Shown: positions 6,366 through 12,927, counted from the stretch's first letter. The stretch: DNA of 14,997 nucleotides from an uncultured Oscillospiraceae bacterium (GCA_958403605.1 CATXYA010000005.1:1-14997); one strand, 5' to 3'. Notes: generated by a model from the letters alone, not told the origin. Numbers and translations are program-made.

Positions 6366-7007
6366 ATGCATCCTGCGTTACAGGACGTCGTTCGCCAGCG
6401 CTTGGAGCGCACCGCGGAGGCGCTGCGCAAAAACAATATGGAGGCCTACTGCCTCAACAGTAAAGAGGAAGTGCTGCCCTTGCTGCGCCAGCTGATCCCG
6501 GCGGGGGCCAGCGTGGGCGTGGGCGGCAGCGCCACACTGGACGAATGCGGCGTCATCGAGTTTCTGCGCAGCGGGGAATACCAATTCCTGGACCGCTACG
6601 CCCCCGGCCTCTCCGGTGAGGAGTTGGGCAAGCTGTACCGCAGCTGCTTTTCCGCCGACTGCTACCTTTCCTCTGCCAACGCCGTGACGGAGGCGGGCGA
6701 AATTTTCAACGTAGACGGCAACGGCAACCGCGTGGCCGCCATCGCGTTCGGCCCCGCCAGCGTCATTTTGGTGGTGGGCTGGAACAAGATCGTGCCCGAC
6801 CTGGCCGCCGCCGAGCACCGGCTGGAGACCATCGCCGCCCCCGCCAACGCAAAGCGTCTTGCCTGCAAGACGCCCTGCGCCGGAACGGGCGTCTGCATGC
6901 ACTGCAAAAGCCCGGGCCGCATCTGCTGCACGTACACGGTGCAGCGTTTCAGCCGGGAAAAGGGACGCATCAAGGTGTTGCTGGTGGGCGAAGCGCTGGG
7001 GTTCTAA
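6366..7007 (+). CDS. LUD domain protein (DUF162, lactate utilization LutC-like)
   Basis: A 213-residue protein of the LUD/DUF162 family. It opens with an amphipathic helix (QDVVRQRLERTAEALRKNNM). GVGGSATLDECGVIEFLRSG (51-70) and SSANAVTEAGEIFNVDGNGNRVAAIAFGP (102-130) are the conserved parts, followed by VVGWNKIV. The C-terminal part carries six cysteines at 167, 171, 177, 180, 187 and 188, an arrangement common in clostridial stand-alone LUD proteins that could hold a metal or an iron-sulfur cluster. Classical LutC works with the iron-sulfur proteins LutA and LutB in lactate oxidation; those genes are absent here, so a lactate role is doubtful. The ATG at 6366 is chosen over the in-frame TTG at 6351 because GGAGG lies seven bases before it. 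The start 15 bases upstream would overlap its own ribosome binding site. Confidence 0.88.
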   Translation: MHPALQDVVRQRLERTAEALRKNNMEAYCLNSKEEVLPLLRQLIPAGASVGVGGSATLDECGVIEFLRSGEYQFLDRYAPGLSGEELGKLYRSCFSADCYLSSANAVTEAGEIFNVDGNGNRVAAIAFGPASVILVVGWNKIVPDLAAAEHRLETIAAPANAKRLACKTPCAGTGVCMHCKSPGRICCTYTVQRFSREKGRIKVLLVGEALGF

Positions 7008-7025
7008 AGCCACGGGAGAAAATTT

Positions 7026-7125
7026 CAATAAAAAATAGCCGCAGGCTATTTTTTCGGCCATCTGTTTCGGTTGCCGCGCAAGCGGCGAGAAACAGGGCCA
7101 TTAAGATGAGTTTTTTATTGCGCAG
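7026..7125 (+). repeat. Tandem ~100-nt hairpin repeat, unit 1
   Basis: Unit 1 of a direct repeat. It contains hairpin A (AAAAAATAGCC 7030-7040 with GGCTATTTTTT 7044-7054, loop GCA), then hairpin B (CTGTTTC 7062-7068 with GAAACAG 7089-7095, enclosing GCCGC/GCGGC around a GCAA tetraloop), and the left part of hairpin C (TTTTTTATTGC from 7111). Hairpin A lies 22 bases after the LUD stop codon and has a T-run, so it can also act as that gene's terminator. On the minus strand, short open frames beginning MA-E/K-KIACGYFLL arise purely from this repeat. Confidence 0.9.
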
Positions 7126-7236
7126 CAATAAAAAATAGCCGCAGGCTATTTTTTTTGCCATCTGTTTCGGTTGCCGCGCAAGCGGCGAGAAACAGGGTCA
7201 TTAAGATGGAATTTTTTATTGCGCAGCAATAAAAAA
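7126..7236 (+). repeat. Tandem ~100-nt hairpin repeat, unit 2
   Basis: The second copy is nearly identical to unit 1 at an exact 100-base offset for most of its length, with one inserted base near its right end. Hairpin A is at 7130-7154 and hairpin B at about 7162-7195. A complete hairpin C closes the array (TTTTTTATTGC 7212-7222 with GCAATAAAAAA 7226-7236). At the junction, hairpin C of unit 1 (7111-7135) and hairpin A of unit 2 (7130-7154) share the same six adenines, so they compete for pairing. Differences between copies include GGCC/GGCC to TGCC/GGTC outside hairpin B. Confidence 0.9.
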
Positions 7237-7282
7237 ACAATTCACCTCTAGGGCCGTGGGTCAGGGATGGCTCACATGGCCG

Positions 7283-7318
7283 AAAAAAGGCGGGAGCCTC
7301 CGCAGAAGCTCCCGCCTT
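7283..7318 (-). terminator. Intrinsic terminator of the small membrane protein gene
   Basis: AAGGCGGGAGC (7287-7297) pairs with GCTCCCGCCTT (7308-7318) over 11 bp with a 10-base loop. The flanking A-run at 7283-7288 is the T-tract on the minus strand. It lies 49 bases after the stop of the minus-strand gene at 7367. Confidence 0.88.
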
Positions 7319-7366
7319 GTTAGGCGTGGCGGCGTAAGAAAGGCACCGCGCCTTTCAGACCCGCAT

Positions 7367-7609
7367 TTACGCCGCCTTCATCGGGCCCTTGCCGCCGCGC
7401 ACGACGCGCAGGGCTGATTTCGCCCGACGGGCCTCCGCCTGGCCCAGCCGCACTTCCGCCTGATAGGCCGCAACGCCCAGGCACAGCAGCGCGGGGCTGA
7501 GCAGCATCTGAAAGCCGCCGTTGAACACCGCGCCTAAAAACGCCGCCGCCCCCACAAAGCACAGCACCACCGAGGTGCGCAGGATCGCACTTGCCAATTT
7601 CTTTTCCAT
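7367..7609 (-). CDS. Small two-helix membrane protein, unknown function
   Basis: I do not recognise the family. The protein has 80 residues, with two hydrophobic segments (about 9-29 and 33-49) joined by a short NGGF turn, and a tail rich in arginine and lysine (R61, R62, K64, R68, R71, K74, K78). That predicts a hairpin in the membrane with the basic tail probably in the cytoplasm. The ATG (read from 7607-7609) has a strong AGGAGGAA seven bases upstream, and an intrinsic terminator follows, so this is a genuine single-gene unit. Its promoter has a perfect TTGACA -35, and a perfect 15-base operator-like palindrome fills the spacer. It is therefore probably repressed by the divergent S24 regulator and switched on when that protein is cleaved. 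Small size and tight control would fit a stress-induced membrane effector or a toxin-like protein, but this is inference. Confidence 0.8.
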   Translation of the reverse strand: MEKKLASAILRTSVVLCFVGAAAFLGAVFNGGFQMLLSPALLCLGVAAYQAEVRLGQAEARRAKSALRVVRGGKGPMKAA

Positions 7610-7657
7610 TTTGGGTTCCTCCTCTTGCCGTTTCCAGCGGCAGCTTCCTTTGTGTCC

Positions 7658-7686
7658 ATCCTAATACAACCGCTGGTTGTTGTCAA
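7658..7686 (-). promoter_or_regulatory. Promoter of the small membrane protein gene
   Basis: Read on the minus strand: consensus -35 TTGACA (from 7681-7686), 17-base spacer, -10 TAGGAT (from 7658-7663). The spacer is almost filled by the palindrome at 7666-7680, so a bound repressor would block RNA polymerase. Confidence 0.8.
7666..7680. promoter_or_regulatory. Operator-like palindrome for the S24 repressor
   Basis: ACAACC-GCT-GGTTGT is a perfect 6+3+6 inverted repeat. The same half-site ACAACC recurs at 7733-7738, overlapping the -35 box of the repressor's own promoter, with a similar CCAACC at 7743-7748. A dimeric HTH protein of the Xre/LexA type encoded next door is the obvious ligand. 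Binding itself is inferred. Confidence 0.75.
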
Positions 7687-7729
7687 GGATTTCTAACAAC
7701 TTTTTTTACAATTTTTTGAAATTTTTGCC

Positions 7730-7758
7730 TTTACAACCACTACCAACCGTAGTAGAAT
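7730..7758 (+). promoter_or_regulatory. Promoter of the S24 repressor gene, with operator half-sites
   Basis: -35 TTTACA (7730-7735), 17-base spacer, -10 TAGAAT (7753-7758). The half-site ACAACC (7733-7738) overlaps the -35, and ACTAC/GTAGT (7739-7743 and 7749-7753) form a small inverted repeat across the spacer. This suggests weaker autoregulation than at the divergent promoter, which has the full palindrome. Confidence 0.75.
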
Positions 7759-7788
7759 GAAAGCAGAACATAGAAAGGAGCGGATCGA

Positions 7789-8406
7789 ATGTTTGCACAA
7801 CGGTTAAAGGAGCTGCGCAAGCTGCGGGGCATCAGCCAATCCGTCCTGTCCAAAGCGCTGGGGGTCAGCCAGCAGGCCGTGGGAAAATGGGAGACGGGGC
7901 GCTGTACGCCGCCGCCCGCCGCCGTGGCCACCATCGCCGAAATGCTGGGCGTCAGCGCCGATTATCTTTTGGGGGTGGGCGCCGAGGAAAGCGAGCGGCC
8001 CGTGGCCGCCTACCGCGCGGCGGGAGAGCACCTGATCCCGGTCATCGGCACCGTGCGCGCCGGTTACGGCGCGCTGGCCATGGAGGAGGATTACGGCGAG
8101 GAGTACGCCCGCGTCAAAGACCCGGCCTCTTACTTTTATTTAAAAGTAAAGGGCGACAGCATGGAGCCGCGCATCAGCGACGGCGATCTGGCCCTGGTGC
8201 ACCGGCAGGGCTCGCTGGAATCCGGCGACCTGGGGGTCGTTGTCTTCGGCGAGGGCGAGGGCACGTTGAAAAAGTATGTCGTGCGCGGCGGCACCGTGGT
8301 GCTGCAGCCCTTCAACCCCGCCTATCCCTCGCAGATCTTGGTGGGAGAAGACCTGGACCACCTCTATATCGCGGGCAAAGTGGTGGAGACGAAAGCCAAG
8401 TGGTGA
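7789..8406 (+). CDS. Xre-type HTH repressor with S24 (LexA/CI-like) autocleavage domain
   Basis: A 205-residue regulator. Residues 1-62 are an Xre-family helix-turn-helix (RLKELRKLRGISQSVLSKAL, then GVSQQAVGKWETGR). Residues 82-205 are a peptidase S24 domain. The Ala91-Gly92 bond in GTVRAGYG is the expected self-cleavage site, Ser124 in GDSMEP is the nucleophile, and Lys161 in GTLKKYV is the general base. All three catalytic features are present, so it should cleave itself when stimulated, as LexA does with RecA-ssDNA and as phage CI-like repressors do. The ATG has AAAGGAG eight bases upstream. It is divergent from the small membrane protein gene and shares operator half-sites with it. The N-terminal domain is of phage-repressor rather than true LexA type, so this is probably a second, dedicated damage- or stress-responsive switch. 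No phage structural genes lie nearby. Confidence 0.93.
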   Translation: MFAQRLKELRKLRGISQSVLSKALGVSQQAVGKWETGRCTPPPAAVATIAEMLGVSADYLLGVGAEESERPVAAYRAAGEHLIPVIGTVRAGYGALAMEEDYGEEYARVKDPASYFYLKVKGDSMEPRISDGDLALVHRQGSLESGDLGVVVFGEGEGTLKKYVVRGGTVVLQPFNPAYPSQILVGEDLDHLYIAGKVVETKAKW

Positions 8407-8470
8407 GCCACTGGTTTCAGCATACCAAGTATCAAGTCCCATAATCCGGACTTTTAAAGAAGGTTTTGTG

Positions 8471-9628
8471 ATGGACGCGACAAAAGGATTGGCATTCTGC
8501 GGGCTGGCCTGCTGCGTGTGCAGTGAAAATGCCAACTGTTCCGGCTGCCGCAGCGGCGGCTGCCAAAACGCGGCGGCCTGCCGCATGGCGGCGTGCTGCC
8601 GCGCCAAGGGCCTTGCCGGGTGCTGGCAGTGTCCCGCGTTCCCCTGCGGCGAGCCGATGCTGCAAAAGCCGCGGGTGCGCGCCTTTGGGCGCTTTGCCGC
8701 CGCCCACGGGGAAGCCGCCCTTTTAAAGCGCCTGGCGTCGGACGAGGCCGCGGGGGTGCGTTACCACCACCCCGGCCTGCTGACGGGCGATTACGACGCC
8801 CTGGGCGGCGAGGAAGCCATTTTGGCATTTCTGGAGACGGAAAGCACCCTGTTCCCCGTGGGCGCCCTGGCGGAATACCGCTATGTGGTGACCTTTTGTG
8901 AATGGCAGGGCCGGCTGCTGCTGAGCCGCCACCGGGCCCGCGCCACCTGGGAGACCCAGGGCGGGCACATCGAGCCCGGCGAGACGCCCGAGCAGGCCGC
9001 CCGCCGCGAGGTGTGGGAGGAGAGCGGCGCCGTCGACTTCACGTTGACCCCACTGTGTGATTACCAGGCCGGGCCCGCGGGCAGCGTGTCGGGCGGGCGC
9101 ATCTACGTGGCCCAGGTGCACCGTCTGGGGCCGCTGCCGGAGAGCGAGATGGCCGAGACCAGGCTGTTTCCCACCCTGCCGGAGCCGGGTCAGCTCACCT
9201 ATCCCGCCATCACGCCGTTTTTATGGGCCGAAGTGCTGCGGCAGGGCTTTTTCCGCCCCTGCCTGCTGCGCGGCTTCTGGCAGGACGTGCTGCGGCAGGA
9301 CGCCGCGGCCCTGGCGCGCTGGTTTGCACCGCAGGCCCAGGTGCTGTGGCCCAACACGCGGGAGCGCTTCACCGTCCCGCATTACATCCGCGCCAACTGC
9401 GAGTACCCCGGCCAGTGGCGCGGCGGCGTGGAGCAGACGGCCGCGCTGGCCGACGGGCGCTGGCTCACCGTCACGCTGGTACAGGGCGGCGGGGCTTCCT
9501 TTCACGCGCTGAGCCTTGTCACCTTTGACGCGCAGGGCAAAATTTCGCATCTGGAAGAATATTGGAGCGACGACGGCCCGGCCCCCGCCTGGCGGCAGGC
9601 CTTGGAGCTGTCGGAAGCGAAATTTTAG
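8471..9628 (+). CDS. Three-domain fusion: DUF3795-like Cys-rich, Nudix hydrolase, NTF2/SnoaL-like
   Basis: A 385-residue protein. Residues 1-95 hold 12 cysteines in pairs (FCGLACCVCSENANCSGCR, then CRMAACC and CWQCPAFPC), the pattern of DUF3795 proteins, likely a zinc or iron-sulfur-binding module. Residues 135-255 are a Nudix domain. Its box runs from G165 through E171 to REVWEESG (179-186), with the catalytic glutamates E180, E183 and E184, so it should hydrolyse a nucleoside-diphosphate-linked substrate. Residues ~258-375 look like an NTF2/SnoaL fold (DVLRQDAAALARWFAPQAQVLWPNTRERF, and a late VTFDAQGKISHLEEYWSDDG). The ATG at 8471 has AAGAAGG seven bases upstream; upstream codons in the same frame overlap the repressor gene and are not used. 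DUF3795 and Nudix are normally separate, so the combination is unusual. The substrate is unknown. Confidence 0.85.
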   Translation: MDATKGLAFCGLACCVCSENANCSGCRSGGCQNAAACRMAACCRAKGLAGCWQCPAFPCGEPMLQKPRVRAFGRFAAAHGEAALLKRLASDEAAGVRYHHPGLLTGDYDALGGEEAILAFLETESTLFPVGALAEYRYVVTFCEWQGRLLLSRHRARATWETQGGHIEPGETPEQAARREVWEESGAVDFTLTPLCDYQAGPAGSVSGGRIYVAQVHRLGPLPESEMAETRLFPTLPEPGQLTYPAITPFLWAEVLRQGFFRPCLLRGFWQDVLRQDAAALARWFAPQAQVLWPNTRERFTVPHYIRANCEYPGQWRGGVEQTAALADGRWLTVTLVQGGGASFHALSLVTFDAQGKISHLEEYWSDDGPAPAWRQALELSEAKF

Positions 9629-9647
9629 GGAAAGAGGGAAAACGCGG

Positions 9648-10031
9648 ATGGCTTGGGATTGCACCTTGTCCGGCATTGTGCTGGACTGCGCCGACGCCGA
9701 TGCCCTGGCGGATTTTTACCACCGCCTCCTGGGCTGGCCCCGGGAGGAAGCTGGGCCCAGCTGGGCCGCCCTGGCTTCGCCCATGGGGTTCACGCTGGCA
9801 TTCCAAGCTGTGCCGGATTATGTGCCGCCCGTGTGGCCCTGGGCCCCGGAGGGACAGAACCAGATGCTGCATCTCGACTGGCACGTGCCGGACCTGGAAA
9901 CCGCAGTGGCCTTCGCCTGTTCCTGCGGCGCCACGCTGGCCTCCACGCAGTATTTCGCCACCTCCCGCACCCTGCTGGACCCCGCCGGGCATCCCTTCTG
10001 CCTGGATAACGGCCAGCCCGAGCCGGAGTGA
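9648..10031 (+). CDS. VOC family (glyoxalase-like) protein
   Basis: A 127-residue protein with two beta-alpha-beta-beta-beta modules of the vicinal oxygen chelate fold. GIVLDCADADALADFYHRLLGW begins the first; MLHLDWHVPDLETAVAFACSCGA begins the second, which closes with RTLLDPAGHPFCLD. That ending is typical of the Glyoxalase_6-like subgroup, in which the metal site is often degenerate and many members bind small molecules rather than act as enzymes. The ATG at 9648 is preceded by GAGGGA eight bases upstream and comes 19 bases after the fusion gene, so the two are probably co-transcribed. A terminator-like hairpin follows. No specific substrate can be named. Confidence 0.88.
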   Translation: MAWDCTLSGIVLDCADADALADFYHRLLGWPREEAGPSWAALASPMGFTLAFQAVPDYVPPVWPWAPEGQNQMLHLDWHVPDLETAVAFACSCGATLASTQYFATSRTLLDPAGHPFCLDNGQPEPE

Positions 10032-10047
10032 TTTTTTTCGAGAAAAC

Positions 10048-10079
10048 GAAGGGCCCGTTGGGGCGGACCCTTTCTTTTT
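10048..10079 (+). terminator. Probable intrinsic terminator after the VOC gene
   Basis: GAAGGGCCCG (10048-10057) pairs with CGGACCCTTT (10064-10073) with one C-A mismatch and a six-base loop, followed by CTTTTTT. The stem is less perfect than the other terminators in the window, so some read-through into the radical SAM gene 30 bases on is possible. Confidence 0.65.
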
Positions 10080-10108
10080 TGCACCTTTTTTCAGGGAGGA
10101 AATTTGTC

Positions 10109-11449
10109 ATGGACCTGATGGAAAAGCTGACCATCCTCACCGACAGCGCCAAATACGACGTGGCCTGCACGTCCTCCGGCGTGGACCGGGCGGGCAACGA
10201 CACGGGCCTTGGCAGCGCCGTCGCCGCCGGGCTGTGCCATGCCTTTGCCGCCGACGGGCGCTGCATCAGCCTGTTGAAGGTGCTCATGAGCAACGCCTGC
10301 CGGTATGACTGCAAGTACTGCGTCAACCGCGTGACCAACGACGTGCCGCGGGCGGCGTTCACCCCGCGGGAGCTGGCGGAGCTGACCATCCAGTTCTACC
10401 GCCGCAACTACATCGAGGGCCTGTTTTTGTCCAGCGCCGTGCTGCGGGACCCGGATTACACCATGGAGCAGATGATCGGCGCGCTGGAGCTGCTGCGCAC
10501 CGAGTACCACTTCCGCGGCTACATCCATGCCAAGACCATCCCCGGCGCGGACCCGCTGCTGGTGCGCCGCCTGGGGCTGCTGGCGGACCGGCTGAGCGTG
10601 AACATCGAGCTGCCCAGCGAGCGCAGCCTCTCTCTCCTGGCGCCCAACAAGACGAAGGCCGCCATTTTGGCGCCCATGAAGCAGGTGAGTACGGGCATCG
10701 TGGAAAACAAGGCCGAGCTGGTGCAGTACCGGGGCACGCCCCGCTTCGCCCCCGCGGGACAGAGCACCCAGATGATCGTGGGCGCCAGCCCGGAGACGGA
10801 CTTCCAGATCCTGCGCCTCACCGAGGGGCTGTATCATCATTACTCCCTCAAGCGCGTGTTCTTTTCCGCCTACATTCCCGTGGCCGAGGACACGCTGCTG
10901 CCTGCCAAGGACACCAAGCCGCCGCTGCTGCGGGAGCACCGGCTGTATCAGGCCGATTGGCTGCTGCGCTTTTACGGCTTTTCCGCAGGCGAAATTTTGG
11001 ATGAACAGCACCAGGAATTCGACCCTTATCTCGACCCAAAATGCAACTGGGCGCTGCACCATTTGGAGCTGTTTCCCGTGGACGTGAACACCTGCAGCTA
11101 CGAGATGCTGCTGCGCGTGCCGGGCATCGGCGTCAAAAGCGCCAAGCGCATCCGCGCCGCCCGGCGCCAGGGGCAGCTGGACCTGTACGACCTCAAGCGC
11201 ATTGGCGTGGTGCTGCGGCGCGCCCAGTATTTCATCACCTGCCGCAGCTTTGCCACGGGCGCCCACGCCACGCGGGAACAGACGGTGCGCGCCCTGCTGG
11301 ACCCCAAGGCCTTCAATTTCGGCAGCGAACAGCTGAGCTTGTTCAGCGCCCCGGCGGTGCAGACGCTGGCGGACGGCGGCATGGCCCCGCGGCTGGCGGG
11401 CGCGCTGGTGCGGGAGGAGGCGGTGGCATGCCGGGTGCGGAGCCTGTAG
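10109..11449 (+). CDS. Putative DNA modification/repair radical SAM protein (TIGR03916 type)
   Basis: A 446-residue radical SAM protein. The cluster motif CxxxCxxC is at C64, C68 and C71 (NACRYDCKYCVNR), preceded by LLKVLMSN. KTIPGADPLLV and LSVNIELPSERSL belong to the radical SAM barrel. Near residues 329-372 there is a helix-hairpin-helix DNA-binding unit (LLRVPGIGVKSAKRIRAARR), which points to a nucleic acid substrate. This is the family named as putative DNA modification/repair radical SAM proteins, distantly related to spore photoproduct lyase; the reaction is not established. The ATG at 10109 is chosen because AGGGAGGA lies eight bases upstream; an in-frame ATG at 10028 would overlap the VOC gene end and the terminator. 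The gene overlaps the next by 22 bases, and that partner is the one this family normally has. Confidence 0.92.
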   Translation: MDLMEKLTILTDSAKYDVACTSSGVDRAGNDTGLGSAVAAGLCHAFAADGRCISLLKVLMSNACRYDCKYCVNRVTNDVPRAAFTPRELAELTIQFYRRNYIEGLFLSSAVLRDPDYTMEQMIGALELLRTEYHFRGYIHAKTIPGADPLLVRRLGLLADRLSVNIELPSERSLSLLAPNKTKAAILAPMKQVSTGIVENKAELVQYRGTPRFAPAGQSTQMIVGASPETDFQILRLTEGLYHHYSLKRVFFSAYIPVAEDTLLPAKDTKPPLLREHRLYQADWLLRFYGFSAGEILDEQHQEFDPYLDPKCNWALHHLELFPVDVNTCSYEMLLRVPGIGVKSAKRIRAARRQGQLDLYDLKRIGVVLRRAQYFITCRSFATGAHATREQTVRALLDPKAFNFGSEQLSLFSAPAVQTLADGGMAPRLAGALVREEAVACRVRSL

Positions 11450-12237
11450 AATACCTGTATGACGGCAGCTACGAGGGCCTGTTGTGCTGCGTCTACGAAA
11501 GTGTCTATGGCCGGGAGGTGCCGATGGCCATCCTGACGGAGGCGGAGGCCGAGCCCTCGCTGTTCTGCCGCCGCACCGTGGAGACGGACCGGGAGCGGGC
11601 CGCCCGCGTGCACGCGTCCATCGGGCAAAAGATCTGTCCCGAGGCCGTAGAGCTGGTGCGGGACACCTTTTTCTCCGCGGTGCCGGGGCGCGAGCTTCTG
11701 ATCCTGCGGTTTTTGCTGCTGGGCTACCGGCAGGGGCGCGCCGCTTATCTGCGGCTCAGCCACCCCACGGTCGCCCCGCTGTACGCGGCCCAGCGCAGGC
11801 TGCTGAACGAGGCGCACCAATTTTTGGAGTTTTTGCGCTTTTCCGATGTCAATGGCGTGCTGGTGGCGAAAATTTCACCCAAGGGCTTCGTACTGCCTTA
11901 TTTGGCGGCGCATTTCTGCTCCCGCTACGCCATTGAGGAATTCCTCATCTACGACACCACCCACGGCGCGGCCCTGGTGTGGCAGAAAAAGCGCGTGCGC
12001 CTGGTGCCGCTGGACCGGCTGGAGCTGCCCCCCGTCACGGCGGACGAGGCCCGCATGCGGGCGCTGTGGCGTCAGTTTTACGAGACCATCGCCATCGAGG
12101 CGCGCCTCAATCCCCGCTGCCGCATGAACCATTGCCCCAAGCGCTATTGGGGCAACATGACCGAATTTTCCCAGGAGGACCCCTATGAAACCGCTTTTTC
12201 TCAAATCGGCGCGCCTCGCCGGGGACTGCCCGGATGA
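11428..12237 (+). CDS. TIGR03915 family putative DNA metabolism protein (DUF4130)
   Basis: A 269-residue protein of the family that regularly accompanies the radical SAM DNA repair-like protein and in other bacteria can be fused to a uracil-DNA glycosylase domain. Signatures are YLYDGSYEGLLCCVYESVYG at the N-terminus, VHASIGQKICPEAVELVRDTFFSAVPG, FLRFSDVNGVLVAKISPKGFVLPYLAAHF, and MNHCPKRYWGNMTEF near the end. Its biochemical role is unknown; base excision or modification together with the radical SAM partner is the usual guess. The ATG at 11428 follows GGGAGGAGG and lies within the end of the radical SAM gene, so translation is coupled. The family normally finishes at or just after MTEF. Here the frame continues about 22 residues (SQEDPYETAFSQIGAPRRG...) across the start of the ATPase gene, so the tail is probably incidental. 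Confidence 0.9.
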   Translation: MPGAEPVEYLYDGSYEGLLCCVYESVYGREVPMAILTEAEAEPSLFCRRTVETDRERAARVHASIGQKICPEAVELVRDTFFSAVPGRELLILRFLLLGYRQGRAAYLRLSHPTVAPLYAAQRRLLNEAHQFLEFLRFSDVNGVLVAKISPKGFVLPYLAAHFCSRYAIEEFLIYDTTHGAALVWQKKRVRLVPLDRLELPPVTADEARMRALWRQFYETIAIEARLNPRCRMNHCPKRYWGNMTEFSQEDPYETAFSQIGAPRRGLPG

Positions 12238-12925
12238 CTACGCCTTCCGCCTGCCCGCGGTGCGGGCTTTGGCAGATGGCATCGACTTTGCGGCCCCGGT
12301 CACCTTCCTGTGCGGGGAAAACGGCGCGGGGAAATCCACGCTGCTGGAGGCGCTGGCCGTGGCCGCGGGCTGCAACCCCGAGGGCGGCGGGCGCAACTTC
12401 CGCTTTTCCACCGCCGCCACCCACGCGGGCCTGCATGCGCACCTGCGGCTGACGCGGGGTGCCCGGCGCGAGCGGGATTGCTTTTTTCTGCGGGCCGAGA
12501 GCTTTTACAATGTGGCCACGGAGATCCAGCGCCTGGACGACATCCCGGCGTTTTCCCCGCCCGTGTCCACCGCTTACGGTGGCAAATCCCTGCACGCGCA
12601 AAGCCACGGCGAGAGCTTTCTCTCCCTGGTGCTCAACCGCTTCGGCGGGCAGGGACTATATTTTCTCGACGAGCCCGAGGCCGCCCTCTCCGCGGCGCGC
12701 CAGCTGACGCTGCTGGCGGCGCTGCACCGCCTGTGCGGCCAGGGCAGCCAGTTTTTTATCGCCACGCACTCGCCCATTTTGCTGGCGTACCCGGAGGCGG
12801 AAATTTTTGTGCTGGACGGCCAGGGCCTCACTCCCACCCGCTATGAGGACACCGAGCCCTACCGCATCACGAAAGCATTTTTAGATGCCCCTGCGCGCAT
12901 GCTGCTGGAATTATGGGAGGAATGA
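12185..12925 (+). CDS. AAA/ABC-type ATPase (COG3910-like)
   Basis: A 246-residue stand-alone ATP-binding cassette protein without membrane segments. Walker A is GENGAGKST (44-52), the ABC signature is QSHGES (139-144), Walker B is GLYFLDEPEAALS (157-169), and the switch histidine is H195 in IATHSP. The layout matches the small predicted ATPases of the COG3910 group, close to the RecF/SMC-like and OLD-type heads rather than to transporters; their role is not established. The ATG at 12185 has a textbook AGGAGG six bases upstream. The gene overlaps the TIGR03915 gene by 53 bases in another frame. Linked translation with two DNA-directed proteins suggests, but does not show, a nucleic-acid role. 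The Nudix gene follows two bases after its stop codon. Confidence 0.9.
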   Translation: MKPLFLKSARLAGDCPDDYAFRLPAVRALADGIDFAAPVTFLCGENGAGKSTLLEALAVAAGCNPEGGGRNFRFSTAATHAGLHAHLRLTRGARRERDCFFLRAESFYNVATEIQRLDDIPAFSPPVSTAYGGKSLHAQSHGESFLSLVLNRFGGQGLYFLDEPEAALSAARQLTLLAALHRLCGQGSQFFIATHSPILLAYPEAEIFVLDGQGLTPTRYEDTEPYRITKAFLDAPARMLLELWEE

Positions 12926-12927
12926 AG

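Noticed and set aside
6970..7161. Small minus-strand open frames beginning MA-E/K-KIACGYFLL
   Set aside because: They are produced by the tandem hairpin repeat; the KIACGYFLL part is a translation of hairpin A, repeated in both units, and no ribosome binding site is seen.
7026..7236. Possible CRISPR array because of direct repeats
   Set aside because: There are only two units, they are near identical over the whole length with no variable spacers, and there are no cas genes.
8415..8445. A promoter before the triple-fusion gene (TTTCAG with CATAAT)
   Set aside because: The spacer is 19 bases and both boxes are weak. Transcription from the S24 repressor promoter, with no terminator between, is an equally good explanation.
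10091..11266. A 391-codon minus-strand open frame opposite the radical SAM gene
   Set aside because: It has no recognisable domain and is fully explained as the antisense of the radical SAM coding sequence.
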